The notes beneath the pieces are model-generated. The model made no database searches. It was given only the letters and a program-made list of their open reading frames with translations, and had not been told where the DNA came from. A stretch of 64,000 nucleotides of DNA, from the NCBI RefSeq assembly GCF_002916655.1, contig NZ_PPSM01000072.1:1-64000 (forward strand), given 5' to 3'. The position numbers were made by a program, and so were the translations under genes. This stretch comes from Novosphingobium sp. HII-3 (lineage in GTDB: Bacteria > Pseudomonadota > Alphaproteobacteria > Sphingomonadales > Sphingomonadaceae). Shown here in pieces: positions 8,296 to 17,499 of the stretch; position 1 is the stretch's first letter, and the number at the start of each line of letters is the position of its first letter.

Positions 8296-8931
8296 TCAAT
8301 CGTGTGCTTTGTATATCCGTGTCGGAGTGACCACGGCTGCCAGAGGCTGGTCGTGTGCTTCGACAGGCAGTTCCTCGGCCAACTGGCAGTCCCATGCAAG
8401 TCCGATCGCGATGGCGTCCGGATTTGCCGCGAGCCAGCGGTCGTAATGCCCGCCGCCCTGTCCGAGCCTGTGGCAGTCGGCGGTGAAGGCCACGAGCGGG
8501 ACGATGACCGCGTCGGGAATGACACGCTCTTCGGGGCTGGAAGGCTGGAGCGTCCGCCACGGGCCGACCTCCAGGGCCTCATCATCCCACGGATTGCTCC
8601 AGGTGCGAAACTCCATCGCAGCATCCCGCGCGGCAAAGAAGGGCAGGGCAATGGGCCGGCCGTTCTCCGACAGCCACCGCGCCCAGCCCAACGCGGGCGC
8701 CTCGGCCCCTGCCGGATGATAGAGGCCGACAGTCGACCCCTCGGGCAGCATCGTGGCGATCGGCGCGGGCGGGCGATTGAGGATCAGGGCGCGCAGCGTC
8801 TGCGGCAGCGCCTTCACATGCTCGCTCCTAAGCTGCCGGAAGTGCTGGCGCAGCGCGGCCTTTGCCGCGGCCGCATCACCGGCGCGCGCCTCGCCGGTTG
8901 CCGGATCGATGGGGGGTGACGGGTCCACCAT
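8296..8931 (-). CDS. 5-formyltetrahydrofolate cyclo-ligase
   Basis: This 211-residue enzyme converts 5-formyl-THF to 5,10-methenyl-THF with ATP, returning an inhibitory folate to the one-carbon pool. The ATP-binding signature GQGGGHYDRWLA lies near residues 157-168, and the substrate-region motif VIVPLVAFTADCHRLG precedes it. The N-terminus has a short acidic extension before KAALRQHFRQLR. It lies just downstream of a 6S-like RNA and zapA on the same strand, an arrangement conserved across many proteobacteria. Confidence 0.93.
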   Translation of the reverse strand: MVDPSPPIDPATGEARAGDAAAAKAALRQHFRQLRSEHVKALPQTLRALILNRPPAPIATMLPEGSTVGLYHPAGAEAPALGWARWLSENGRPIALPFFAARDAAMEFRTWSNPWDDEALEVGPWRTLQPSSPEERVIPDAVIVPLVAFTADCHRLGQGGGHYDRWLAANPDAIAIGLAWDCQLAEELPVEAHDQPLAAVVTPTRIYKAHD

Positions 8932-8941
8932 GGGTCGTTTT

Positions 8942-9090
8942 CCTAGAAATCCTCTGACGCCTCGACGTCAGGTGGGAACCATGTGCATCGGACCAGGATC
9001 CGGGCAGGGACAGCTCCCAATGGATTGCTTATAGCCTCAGGGATGTTCGAACGGCTCGTGCCGGGCAGATCCCGTCGAAACCTAGTTAGG
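8942..9090 (-). ncRNA. ssrS: 6S RNA candidate (SsrS)
   Basis: The spacer between zapA and the 5-formyl-THF cyclo-ligase is the conserved site of 6S RNA in proteobacteria. The minus-strand sequence fits that RNA: a GAACATCCCTGAGGC segment, then CAATCCATTGGGAGCTG and TTCCCACCT. These would form the long, internally bulged hairpin that mimics an open promoter and traps sigma70 RNA polymerase. The ends pair weakly (CCTA/TAGG) and are approximate. A covariance-model search would decide. Confidence 0.6.
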
Positions 9091-9394
9091 CGTTCGGCGC
9101 GTCACTCTCAAGAAGGTCGGCAAGATTTTCAACACGCGCGGCAAGCGCGGCCAGGCGTTCTCCCACTTCATCGGGGATGGCGCTGACAGCGGGGCGAACG
9201 CGCAGTTCGTGGAGTTCGTCGGCCAGCATGAGCGCTGCGAACAGCAGCATGCGCGATTCGGTCTGTCCGACAGCGCCGGCAGCAGCGACCTTGGCGTCCA
9301 CGACCTCGCCGAGCCGCCGGATATGGCCTTCCTCGCCGTCGGAGCAGGCCAAGGTGAACTCGCGAGAGCCGATGGAAAGCGTGACGTTGCCCAT
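9086..9394 (-). CDS. zapA: Cell division protein ZapA
   Basis: ZapA binds FtsZ and promotes bundling of protofilaments in the division ring. The 102-residue product begins GNVTLSIGSREFTLACSDGEE, followed by HIRRLGEVVDAKV, the standard ZapA N-terminal domain. A helical C-terminal half ends in LAALAARVENLADLL, predicted to form a coiled coil. The ATG at 9394 overlaps the stop of the 60-residue gene upstream (ATGA). A longer frame to 9961 is a shadow of the transketolase start region. Gene order with a 6S-like RNA and cyclo-ligase supports the call. Confidence 0.88.
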   Translation of the reverse strand: MGNVTLSIGSREFTLACSDGEEGHIRRLGEVVDAKVAAAGAVGQTESRMLLFAALMLADELHELRVRPAVSAIPDEVGERLAALAARVENLADLLESDAPNA

Positions 9395-9576
9395 CAGCCG
9401 CGCCCTTCCAGAAGCTGGTCGAGCCCGGCAAGCGAACGCGCGACGCTCTGCTTGAGATCGTCGTGACGGCGGCGCAGGTCTTCGTCGCGACCGAAGTTGC
9501 TCGACGCGGCTGCCTCGATCCGCGCCAGGGCGGCGTCGATCCGGTCGAGCGCCAGCAGGGCAGGGGCCTTTTCCAT
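9394..9576 (-). CDS. Small coiled-coil protein upstream of zapA
   Basis: This 60-residue protein is almost entirely helical, with heptad-like spacing of Leu, Ile and Ala (LLALDRIDAALARIEAA and later LKQSVARSLAGLDQLL). Its stop overlaps the zapA start by 4 bases, so translation is probably coupled. A short coiled-coil gene in this position recurs in sphingomonads as far as I recall, but I know no assigned function. Physical partnership with ZapA or the divisome is a reasonable guess based only on coupling. Confidence 0.6.
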   Translation of the reverse strand: MEKAPALLALDRIDAALARIEAAASSNFGRDEDLRRRHDDLKQSVARSLAGLDQLLEGRG

Positions 9577-9837
9577 GGTTCAGCGCTGGCTGCATTGTGG
9601 TCGCCAGGCAAGCAGTTGAGCCGCGTTGTTCACAACCTTTTGGGCAAGCATCGCGCCACAAGTGCGCCGAGCGCGACGATCTGACCTCGAAAGCATGGTC
9701 GACCGGGCGCGAACGGGTACGATTCAGGGCGTCAGCCACGCGAATAGGGGAGCCGAACTTGACGGGAGGCGACCTCTCCCTAAAGGGGTTCGCAAAGTAC
9801 GAATCGCCCTGCATTCCCGCGTACCCGGAGTTTTTCA

Positions 9838-11826
9838 ATGACCCTCGCTTCCGACCGCCTTGCGCCGATGGCCAACGCCATTCGGGCGCTGTCGATGGAT
9901 GCGGTTCAGGCCGCCAACAGCGGTCACCCCGGCATGCCCATGGGCATGGCCGATGTTGCAACGGTGCTCTTCGCGAAGTTCCTGAAGTTCGATCCCTCGC
10001 AGCCCAAGTGGGCGGACCGGGACCGCTTCGTGCTCTCCGCCGGCCACGGGTCGATGCTCATCTACTCGCTGCTGCACCTCGCAGGGTACGCCAGCCCGAC
10101 GCTGGACGACATCCGCAACTTCCGCCAGCTGGGCTCTGTCTGCGCCGGTCACCCCGAGAATTTCCTGATCGAAGCCGTCGAATGCACGACCGGTCCGCTG
10201 GGGCAGGGCGTGGCGATGGCCGTGGGCATGGCCATGGCCGAGCGTCATCTCGCTGCCACCTTCGGGGACGATCTGGTGGATCACAACACCTGGGTGATCG
10301 CCGGTGACGGCTGCCTCATGGAAGGCGTCAACCACGAAGCGGTCGGGCTTGCCGGTACGCTGAAGCTGGGCCGTCTCAAGGTTCTGTGGGACGATAACAA
10401 GATCACGATCGATGGCGACGCTTCGCTCTCGACCTCCGAGGACATCCCCGCGCGCTACCGTGCGTCCGGCTGGGACGTGTTCGAGTGCGATGGACACGAT
10501 TTCGCTGACATCGAGCGGGCGCTCGGCCAGGCTGCGGCTTCCGGCAAGCCGACGCTGGTGGCGTGCCGCACGGTCATCGGCAAGGGCGCGCCCAACAAGC
10601 AGGGGGGCCATGATGTCCATGGCGCGCCGCTTGGCGACGCCGAGATCGCCGCAGCACGCAGTCACCTTGGCTGGACCTCGGCTCCGTTCGAGATCCCGGC
10701 CGAAGTGCTGGCCGACTGGCGCTCGCTGGGCGAACGGGGTGCGAAGCTCCGGGCCGAGTGGGAGGCGCGGCTTTCTGCATCGGACAAGGCGGCGGAATTC
10801 ACGCGTCGCATGAACGGCGAGTTGCCCTCCGGTGACGAGGCTGCAAAGGCCTTCGCGGGTTGGCTTGAGGGCGAAAGCAACGTCGCGACCCGCAAGGCGT
10901 CGGAAAACGTGTTGAACGTCCTGGCACCGCTGGTGCCGGAAATGGTGGGTGGCTCGGCTGACCTCACCGGTTCGAACAACACCAAGGCGAAGTGTCAGGC
11001 GCCGTTCACGGCGGAAGACTACGCGGGCCGCTACGTGTACTACGGCATCCGCGAGTTCGGCATGTCCGCCGCGATGAACGGCATGGCGCTGCACGGCGGC
11101 GTCATCCCTTACGGCGGCACGTTCCTGATCTTCTCGGACTACGCCCGCAACGCCATCCGCATGTCGGCGCTGCAGCAGACCCGCGTGATCTACGTCCTGA
11201 CGCACGATTCGATCGGTCTCGGCGAAGACGGACCGACGCACCAGCCGGTGGAAACGGTCATGTCGCTGCGCCTCATCCCCAATCTCAACGTCTTCCGTCC
11301 GGCCGACGTCATCGAGACCGCCGAGTGCTGGCAGCTTGCGCTGGAATCGGCGGAAACGCCCTCCGTCCTGGCGCTCACGCGTCAGAACCTGCCGCAGCTA
11401 CGCACCTCGGGCGACATGCTCTCGGCTCGCGGCGCCTACACCCTTCGCCGGGCAAAGGGGGATCGCAAGGTCATCCTCATCGCCACGGGCTCCGAAGTGG
11501 AGCTGGCGGTCAAGGTGCGCGACGCCCTTGAAGCGCAGGCTATCGGCGCGGACGTCGTCTCGATGCCGTGCATGGAGCTGTTCGAGGCGCAGGACTCGGC
11601 TTACAAGCACGAAATTCTTCCCAACGATCCGTCGATCCTGCGCGTCTCGATCGAGGCGGGGGTCACGCACGGGTGGGAACGCTTCACTGCATTCAGCCGC
11701 AATGGCGGCCTGAACATTGGCCTGGACCGCTTCGGCGCGTCGGCCCCGGCCAAGGTCCTTTTCGAACGCTTCGGCTTCACGGTCGATGCCATCGTTCCCA
11801 AGATCATGGACCAGCTCAGCGCTTAA
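9838..11826 (+). CDS. tkt: Transketolase
   Basis: This 662-residue ThDP-dependent enzyme moves two-carbon ketol units between sugar phosphates in the pentose phosphate pathway. The N-terminal domain holds the substrate and ThDP signatures SGHPGMPMGMADV (about residue 27) and GDGCLMEGVNHEA (about 156). The middle domain carries the Glu-containing region YYGIREFGMSAAMNGM, and GLGEDGPTHQPVE follows. The start ATG has GGAG 8 bases upstream. It is the first gene of a run of carbohydrate enzymes; GAPDH starts 16 bp after its stop, so the two are probably one transcript. Confidence 0.96.
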   Translation: MTLASDRLAPMANAIRALSMDAVQAANSGHPGMPMGMADVATVLFAKFLKFDPSQPKWADRDRFVLSAGHGSMLIYSLLHLAGYASPTLDDIRNFRQLGSVCAGHPENFLIEAVECTTGPLGQGVAMAVGMAMAERHLAATFGDDLVDHNTWVIAGDGCLMEGVNHEAVGLAGTLKLGRLKVLWDDNKITIDGDASLSTSEDIPARYRASGWDVFECDGHDFADIERALGQAAASGKPTLVACRTVIGKGAPNKQGGHDVHGAPLGDAEIAAARSHLGWTSAPFEIPAEVLADWRSLGERGAKLRAEWEARLSASDKAAEFTRRMNGELPSGDEAAKAFAGWLEGESNVATRKASENVLNVLAPLVPEMVGGSADLTGSNNTKAKCQAPFTAEDYAGRYVYYGIREFGMSAAMNGMALHGGVIPYGGTFLIFSDYARNAIRMSALQQTRVIYVLTHDSIGLGEDGPTHQPVETVMSLRLIPNLNVFRPADVIETAECWQLALESAETPSVLALTRQNLPQLRTSGDMLSARGAYTLRRAKGDRKVILIATGSEVELAVKVRDALEAQAIGADVVSMPCMELFEAQDSAYKHEILPNDPSILRVSIEAGVTHGWERFTAFSRNGGLNIGLDRFGASAPAKVLFERFGFTVDAIVPKIMDQLSA

Positions 11827-11842
11827 GTAGGAGGAGATATAC

Positions 11843-12850
11843 ATGGCGACCAAGGTTGCGATCAACGGTTTCGGACGTATCGGGCGTAATGTTGCCCGTG
11901 CCATTCTCGAGCGGACCGACCATGACCTCGAACTGGTTTCGATCAACGACCTCGCGAGCGCCAAGGCGAACGCTCTCCTCTTCAAGCGCGACAGCGTGCA
12001 CGGCGCCTTCGCCGGCACCGTCGAAGTCGATGGTGACGACCTGATCGTCAACGGCAAGCGCATCAAGGTCACTGCCGAGCGCGATCCGGCGAACCTGCCG
12101 CATGCCGCCAACGGCATCGACATCGCGCTGGAGTGCACCGGCTTCTTCACCGACAAGGCTTCCGCCTCGAAGCATATCGAAGCCGGCGCCAAGCGCGTAC
12201 TGATCTCGGCTCCGGCCAAGAACGTCGATCTGACAGTCGTCTACGGCGTCAACCACGACCAGCTCACCGCCGAGCACACCGTTGTGTCAAACGCTTCGTG
12301 CACCACCAACTGCCTGGCGCCTTTCGCCAAGGTCCTGCACGAGAAGATCGGCATCGAGCGCGGTCTGATGACCACGATCCACTCGTACACCAACGACCAG
12401 AAGATCCTCGACCAGATCCACTCCGATCCGCGTCGCGCGCGCGCTGCCGCGATGAACATGATCCCGACCAGCACCGGTGCCGCCGTTGCCGTCGGCCTCG
12501 TTCTTCCCGACCTCAAGGGCAAGCTCGACGGTTCGTCGATCCGCGTTCCCACCCCGAACGTCTCGGTCGTCGACCTGACCTTCGTGCCCTCGCGCGACAC
12601 CACCGCCGAGGAAGTCAACGCACTGCTCAAGGCGGCTGCGGAAGGCGAACTCAAGGGCGTGCTCGGCTACACCGAAGAGCCGCTCGTATCGATCGACTTC
12701 AACCACGATTCGCACTCGTCCACCATCGACAGTCTGGAAACGGCCGTGCTCGAAGGCAAGCTGGTGCGCGTACTCTCGTGGTACGACAATGAGTGGGGCT
12801 TCTCCAACCGCATGGTCGACACGGCTGGCGTCATGGGCGGCCTGCTCTAA
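11843..12850 (+). CDS. gap: Glyceraldehyde-3-phosphate dehydrogenase, type I
   Basis: This 335-residue glycolytic enzyme oxidises and phosphorylates glyceraldehyde-3-phosphate with NAD(P). The Rossmann start is [14 protein letters not shown], and the catalytic Cys153 is in [10 protein letters not shown] strong ribosome site (GGAGGAG) precedes the ATG. Coenzyme preference cannot be fixed by eye, although Asn35-Asp36 (SINDL) after the second strand resembles NAD-using enzymes. It lies between tkt and a MOSC gene that precedes pgk. Confidence 0.96.
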   Translation: MATKVAINGFGRIGRNVARAILERTDHDLELVSINDLASAKANALLFKRDSVHGAFAGTVEVDGDDLIVNGKRIKVTAERDPANLPHAANGIDIALECTGFFTDKASASKHIEAGAKRVLISAPAKNVDLTVVYGVNHDQLTAEHTVVSNASCTTNCLAPFAKVLHEKIGIERGLMTTIHSYTNDQKILDQIHSDPRRARAAAMNMIPTSTGAAVAVGLVLPDLKGKLDGSSIRVPTPNVSVVDLTFVPSRDTTAEEVNALLKAAAEGELKGVLGYTEEPLVSIDFNHDSHSSTIDSLETAVLEGKLVRVLSWYDNEWGFSNRMVDTAGVMGGLL

Positions 12851-12858
12851 AACCTGCG

Positions 12859-13338
12859 ATGGTGACGGGGCGCCTCATCGGCATCGCGCGGCGCAGACGT
12901 TCGCGTGCACCGATGGAGGATATGCGGTCCGTCACCGTAACTGCCGCCGCGGGAGTCCAGGGGGACTTTCGCGGCGCGGTGCGTCCGGGGCGCGCGCCGC
13001 GCCGGCAGATCTCCCTCATGGAGATCGAAAGCTGGGATGCGGCGCTCGATGAGCTGAACGTATCGGATCTCTTCGGAGAGCGTCCTTCGTGGCATTCGCG
13101 TCGTGCGAACCTGCTGGTCGAAGGGCTGCGTTTTCCGCGGCAGGCCGGTTACGTGGTGGCCATTGGCCCGACCCTGCGCATCGGAATAACCATGGAATGC
13201 GATCCGTGCAGCCGCATGGAGAATGTGGTGCCGGGCCTCGAAGGCGCGCTCATGCCGGACTGGCGGGGCGGCGTGCTGGGTACGGTGCTTGAGGACGGCG
13301 CTATCGCCGTGGGCGACGAGATAAGGATCGAGAGATGA
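12859..13338 (+). CDS. MOSC domain protein
   Basis: This 159-residue single-domain MOSC protein belongs to the molybdenum cofactor sulfurase C-terminal superfamily, whose members handle sulfur or bind Mo cofactor. Visible features are [23 protein letters not shown] at residues about 32-54, [10 protein letters not shown], and the acidic [12 protein letters not shown] segment (about 110-122), where the usual Cys of the family lies. It starts 8 bp after gap and overlaps pgk by 4 bases, so it is embedded in a glycolytic operon. No link to glycolysis is known to me. The ATG at 12859 was preferred over an upstream in-frame start that would overlap gap. Confidence 0.8.
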   Translation: MVTGRLIGIARRRRSRAPMEDMRSVTVTAAAGVQGDFRGAVRPGRAPRRQISLMEIESWDAALDELNVSDLFGERPSWHSRRANLLVEGLRFPRQAGYVVAIGPTLRIGITMECDPCSRMENVVPGLEGALMPDWRGGVLGTVLEDGAIAVGDEIRIER

Positions 13339-14534
13339 CCGCGTTCAAGACCCTTGATGACCTTGGTGACGTGACAGGGAAGGTGGCGCTCGTGCGCGTT
13401 GACCTCAACCTGCCCATGCAGGACGGGGCGGTAACGGACGACACCCGCATCCGTGCGGCGGCGCCCACCATTCTCGAACTGAGCGAAAAGGGCGCGAAGG
13501 TCCTGCTGCTGGCGCACTTCGGCCGCCCCAAGGGGGAGCGCGTGTCCACGCAGTCGCTTTCGATGGTGGTCGGAGCGGTCGAAAAGACGCTCGGCAAGGA
13601 AGTGATGTTCGTTCCCGAAATTGCGGGTGACGTGGTGAAGCAGGCCGTGGGCATCCTGCGCGCGGGTGACATCGCCATCCTCGAGAACACCCGCTTCTGG
13701 AAGGGCGAGGAGAAGAACGATCCGGAACTGGCGAAGGCCATTGCCGCCAATGCCGACTTCTACGTCAACGACGCCTTCTCGGCCGCGCACCGCGCCCATG
13801 CCACGACCGAGGGTCTGGCGCACGTCCTGCCCGCCTATGCGGGTCGCTCCATGCAGGCCGAACTCGAAGCGCTCGACAAGGCTCTCGGTGCGCCCGAGAA
13901 GCCGGTCGCGGCCGTGGTTGGCGGCGCCAAGGTGTCGTCGAAGCTGGATGTGCTGAAGCACCTCGTTACCCAGGTCGACCACCTGATCATTGGCGGCGGC
14001 ATGGCCAACACGTTCCTTGCGGCGAAGGGGGTGGATGTGGGCAAGTCGCTTTGCGAGCATGACCTGACCGACACCGCAAACGCGATCCTCGCGACTGCGG
14101 ACGCTTCGGGCTGCACGGTGCACCTGCCGTACGACGTCGTCGTGTCAAAGGAGTTCGCGGCCAATCCGCCGAGCCTGCGCACCTGCAACGTCCATGAAGT
14201 GGCGGCGGACGAAATGATCCTCGATGCAGGCCCGGCGGCAGCGGAAACGCTGGGCGACGTGCTGAAGACCTGCCGCACGCTCGTTTGGAACGGGCCGCTC
14301 GGCGCTTTCGAGATGGCACCGTTCGACGCGGCCACCGTCGCGTTGGCGAAGACCGCCGCCGCGCTTACGGCGGAAGGCTCGCTGATCTCCGTCGCCGGCG
14401 GTGGTGACACGGTGGCGGCGCTCAACCATGCCGGGGTTGCACAGGACTTCACTTACATCTCGACGGCCGGCGGTGCCTTCCTCGAATGGATGGAAGGCAA
14501 GGAGCTGCCCGGCGTCGCGGCGCTGTCTGCCTGA
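13335..14534 (+). CDS. pgk: Phosphoglycerate kinase
   Basis: This 399-residue enzyme transfers phosphate between 1,3-bisphosphoglycerate and ADP. The N-domain substrate signature [19 protein letters not shown] is near residues 21-39 and HFGRPKG near 61. The nucleotide domain includes the hinge [15 protein letters not shown] and the terminal loop [16 protein letters not shown]. The start overlaps the MOSC stop (ATGA), indicating translational coupling in the gap-MOSC-pgk operon. Length and domains are complete. Confidence 0.96.
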   Translation: MTAFKTLDDLGDVTGKVALVRVDLNLPMQDGAVTDDTRIRAAAPTILELSEKGAKVLLLAHFGRPKGERVSTQSLSMVVGAVEKTLGKEVMFVPEIAGDVVKQAVGILRAGDIAILENTRFWKGEEKNDPELAKAIAANADFYVNDAFSAAHRAHATTEGLAHVLPAYAGRSMQAELEALDKALGAPEKPVAAVVGGAKVSSKLDVLKHLVTQVDHLIIGGGMANTFLAAKGVDVGKSLCEHDLTDTANAILATADASGCTVHLPYDVVVSKEFAANPPSLRTCNVHEVAADEMILDAGPAAAETLGDVLKTCRTLVWNGPLGAFEMAPFDAATVALAKTAAALTAEGSLISVAGGGDTVAALNHAGVAQDFTYISTAGGAFLEWMEGKELPGVAALSA

Positions 14535-14681
14535 TTGCCTCCTGGCCCCGCCCCACCGTCGGGCGGAGGACCTGAATTGCTCGCTGGCGGCGGAAACCCC
14601 TAAGAGGGATTTGCCGCCAGTCGAAGCCCGTCCCGGTGTGGGACGAACGATGACACGAAAGCCTTCGGAAGTGCCCCGCGC

Positions 14682-15761
14682 ATGAACGCCAGTGACCGAG
14701 CAGCGCCGCCCTGGCAGGGCCGGTATGTTACCCTTGACGGCATGCGAGGCATTGCGGCGCTCGGCGTGGCGCTTTTTCACTACAACATCTCGCAGGCGCC
14801 GCACGGCTATGTCGCGGTTGACTTCTTCTTCGCGCTGTCCGGCTTTGTGTTGTGCCGCACGTACCTGCCGCGCTGGCGCGCCGGACTGACGAGCGTGCAA
14901 TTCATGAAGCAGCGCCTCGTTCGGCTTTATCCGCTGTTCCTGGCGGGAATCGTCATCACCACGCTATCCGCCGTCTCGAACCGGTGGACGGGCAGGGGCG
15001 ATATCTTCAGCTATGAGAAGATCGCGAGCTCGCTGCCCTTCAACGCGCTGATGCTGCCTTCACCGTTCACGCACACCCTTTTCCCTCTGAACGTGCCGGC
15101 GTGGTCCCTGTTCTTCGAACTTGTGGCCAGCCTGGCGCTGGTCCTTGTCCTGTTCCGGCTGCCCCGGAAGGGGCAGGTGGCGGTGGCGGCGGCGTCCGCC
15201 TGCATCTTCGTTCCCGCCGTGCTGGCGAATGGTGGCGGCAACATCGGTCCGCTCTGGAGCCAGCTTGGCATTTCACTGGTGCGTACGGCCATGTCCTTCA
15301 CGGGCGGGGTTCTGCTCGCCCAACTGCCCGCCAAGGACATCCGTCACCCGGGATGGCTCGGCGTGTTCTGCCTCTTCGCCATAGTCACGATGCTCGTGGC
15401 GAATCCGCAGGCCATCCCGAAGGCGTGGTACGACCTTGCCTGCAGCCTGTTCGTGGCTCCCGCGCTGGTCTGGCTCGGATCGCGCGGAGAGCCGTCGCGG
15501 GTGCTGGTGCCCGTCGCGTGGTTCCTGGGAGAGGTGTCCTATGCAGTCTACGCGGTCCATTGGGGACTGATGGAGCCGCTTCGCTGGTTCAAGGATGATC
15601 TCGGCTGGAACCCTGCGCTCATGGGAGCGCTATACCTTTCCGCATGCGTGGGGCTGGGGTGGTTGTGTGTACGCTACATCGACATTCCGCTTCGCCGTCG
15701 TCTCAACATTCTGCTGCACGCCCGGGCACGCCACGTGCCCCCGCGCAGCGTACCGAATTAA
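14682..15761 (+). CDS. Acyltransferase 3 family membrane protein
   Basis: This 359-residue integral membrane acyltransferase is of the OafA/NodX type. These proteins O-acylate cell-surface glycans or exported molecules. The family signature is seen near the N-terminus: LDGMRGIAALGVALFHY (residues about 18-34), with the catalytic-type His33 in FHY, then VDFFFALSGFVLCRTYLPR. About nine to ten hydrophobic segments follow, and the chain ends in a basic tail. It lies between pgk and the aldolase with gaps of 147 and 77 bp, so it need not be co-transcribed. The substrate cannot be deduced. Confidence 0.88.
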   Translation: MNASDRAAPPWQGRYVTLDGMRGIAALGVALFHYNISQAPHGYVAVDFFFALSGFVLCRTYLPRWRAGLTSVQFMKQRLVRLYPLFLAGIVITTLSAVSNRWTGRGDIFSYEKIASSLPFNALMLPSPFTHTLFPLNVPAWSLFFELVASLALVLVLFRLPRKGQVAVAAASACIFVPAVLANGGGNIGPLWSQLGISLVRTAMSFTGGVLLAQLPAKDIRHPGWLGVFCLFAIVTMLVANPQAIPKAWYDLACSLFVAPALVWLGSRGEPSRVLVPVAWFLGEVSYAVYAVHWGLMEPLRWFKDDLGWNPALMGALYLSACVGLGWLCVRYIDIPLRRRLNILLHARARHVPPRSVPN

Positions 15762-15838
15762 CGGATGCCTTAGTTGCGAACGAGGGGAGCGCAGCGTAGG
15801 CTAAGATCAAGTTACCGAACACCTCAGGAGGAGAAACC

Positions 15839-16750
15839 ATGCAGTATTCGGAAATGACCGCCAAAATGGCCGCCGGTAACGGTTTTATCGCGGCGCTGGA
15901 TCAGAGCGGCGGTTCTACGCCCAAGGCGCTCAAGGGCTACGGGATCGAAGAAGGCGCCTGGTCGAACGAGGAGGAAATGTTCGGCCTGATCCACGAAATG
16001 CGCGCCCGCATTATTTCGTCGGACGCGTTCACCGGTGAAAAGGTCATTGGTGCGATCCTGTTTGAGCGCACCATGGACGGCACCGTCAACGGAGTGCCCA
16101 CCCCGCAGGCGCTGATCGCCAAGGGCGTGGTCCCGTTCATCAAGATCGACAAGGGCCTTGAGGATGAAGTGAACGGCGTGCAGCTGATGAAGCCGATGCC
16201 GACGCTGGACGAACTGCTCACCCGTTCGAAGGCGCTGGGTGTCTACGGCACGAAGGAGCGTTCGGTCATCAACTCCGCCAACGCCGAAGGCATCGCCGCC
16301 GTCGTCAAGCAGCAGTTCGAGGTCGGCAAGCAGGTGCTCTCGCACGGCATGATGCCGATGATCGAGCCGGAAGTGAACATCAAGAGCGAAACTCGCGCTG
16401 AGTGTGACACGATCCTCCTGGCCGAGATCCTGAAGAACCTCGACGCGCTGCCCGAGGGGCAGCAGGTCATGCTGAAGCTGTCGCTGCCGGTCGTTCCGGG
16501 CACTTTCGATCCGTTGGTCGAGCATCCGAAGGTGCTGCGCGTCGTCGCCCTCTCGGGCGGCTACTCGCGTGCGGAAGCGTGCGTTGAACTGTCGAGGAAC
16601 AAGGGGATCATCGCGAGCTTCAGCCGGGCCCTGCTGTCGGACCTGCGCTCGCAGATGAGCGATGCGGAATTCGACGCAGCTCTGGGCGAAGCCATCGCCG
16701 AGATCCACAAGGGTTCGACGCAGAAGGCCGAAGCGGCAGCTGCCGTCTAA
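15839..16750 (+). CDS. Fructose-bisphosphate aldolase, class I
   Basis: This 303-residue Schiff-base (class I) aldolase cleaves fructose 1,6-bisphosphate. The N-terminal AALDQSGGSTPKALKGYGI, the central VPFIKIDKGL and MIEPEVNIKS, and the VMLKLSLP lysine segment are typical of the short bacterial class I family. The last five residues are Ala/Val-rich. A very good ribosome site (AGGAGGAG) precedes the ATG, and a hairpin terminator follows at 16775. It ends the run of tkt-gap-pgk enzymes on the same strand, although a 77-bp gap leaves room for its own promoter. Confidence 0.93.
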   Translation: MQYSEMTAKMAAGNGFIAALDQSGGSTPKALKGYGIEEGAWSNEEEMFGLIHEMRARIISSDAFTGEKVIGAILFERTMDGTVNGVPTPQALIAKGVVPFIKIDKGLEDEVNGVQLMKPMPTLDELLTRSKALGVYGTKERSVINSANAEGIAAVVKQQFEVGKQVLSHGMMPMIEPEVNIKSETRAECDTILLAEILKNLDALPEGQQVMLKLSLPVVPGTFDPLVEHPKVLRVVALSGGYSRAEACVELSRNKGIIASFSRALLSDLRSQMSDAEFDAALGEAIAEIHKGSTQKAEAAAAV

Positions 16751-16774
16751 TCTTCACGAACCTTCGTCAGTGAG

Positions 16775-16803
16775 GGCGGCATCCGAGCGGGTGCCGCCTT
16801 TGC
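16775..16803 (+). terminator. Hairpin terminator after the aldolase
   Basis: Stem GGCGGCA at 16775-16781 pairs with TGCCGCC at 16792-16798 and is followed by TTTGCT. It lies 24 bp beyond the aldolase stop and also faces the convergent lipoprotein gene. Confidence 0.65.
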
Positions 16804-16808
16804 TATGT

Positions 16809-17306
16809 TCAGTATCCGCCCACGAAGCGGAAGCCGAACCGGTAGGCGGCCGGATCGATGGCGCCGCTGCCGCTGCCCGTCATCTTGTCGGGGCTGGTCC
16901 GGACCAGTTCCAGCGTGCCGTCAGCCACCCGCGCCGGCTTGCCGGACGTCAGTTCCAGTTCGCCGCCGGTCCCGGTCTCGATGCGGATCCGCAACCGGAC
17001 CTGTCCGGCCCAGACGCAGCGTGCGTTTATCGGGCAGCGGCTGTCCTCCAGCACCTGCAGCGGGGTGAGGCGCGGACCATCGACGGCGACGGTCTGGCCG
17101 AGTGCCGCGTATATGAGCCTGTCCTGCACGGCAGGCGGTGGGACAGGGTTGTAATCGACCGGCGGTGTATAGACAGGAGCGGGCGTGTAGGCGGGCACAG
17201 GCTGCGCTACCGGTGCGGCTCCGATGCGCGACGGGTCCGCAGGAGGAATAAGCGTGCAGCCGGCAAGGGCGAGCGCAGGGGCGAGAAGAAGGCCGGTCGT
17301 TTTCAT
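16809..17306 (-). CDS. Predicted lipoprotein
   Basis: This 165-residue protein has a type II signal peptide, MKTTGLLLAPALALAGC, with lipobox LAGC so that Cys17 would be lipidated. A Pro/Ala/Tyr-rich linker (about 25-60, repeated PxYTP) leads to a small domain with CPINARCVWAGQVRLRI, a motif I have seen in uncharacterised proteobacterial lipoproteins (two Cys flanking a short loop, then beta strands). An upstream in-frame ATG at 17324 would place residues in front of the signal peptide, so 17306 was preferred. The function is unknown; membrane anchoring is inferred from the lipobox. Confidence 0.75.
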   Translation of the reverse strand: MKTTGLLLAPALALAGCTLIPPADPSRIGAAPVAQPVPAYTPAPVYTPPVDYNPVPPPAVQDRLIYAALGQTVAVDGPRLTPLQVLEDSRCPINARCVWAGQVRLRIRIETGTGGELELTSGKPARVADGTLELVRTSPDKMTGSGSGAIDPAAYRFGFRFVGGY

Positions 17307-17499
17307 TGAGCCGAGGATGTGCATTGCTCCCTGAACAGTTTTCGAATGCCGGTGTTACCGTGCGGCCTGCGGCATTGCCAGTAGAGCGCCCGAAGGAATT
17401 CCGAAGGCATGATCCAGCCGTGTCGTCGTGAGGGCTTCATGATGCTGTCCTGCCAACGAGGTCTTTTCCTGTCCGCCGCGAAGCGGTAGGGCCGACGCC

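Noticed and set aside
17307..17499. TPP riboswitch before thiE
   Set aside because: The leader lacks the conserved CTGAGA and ACCTGATC-like segments, so no THI element can be supported.
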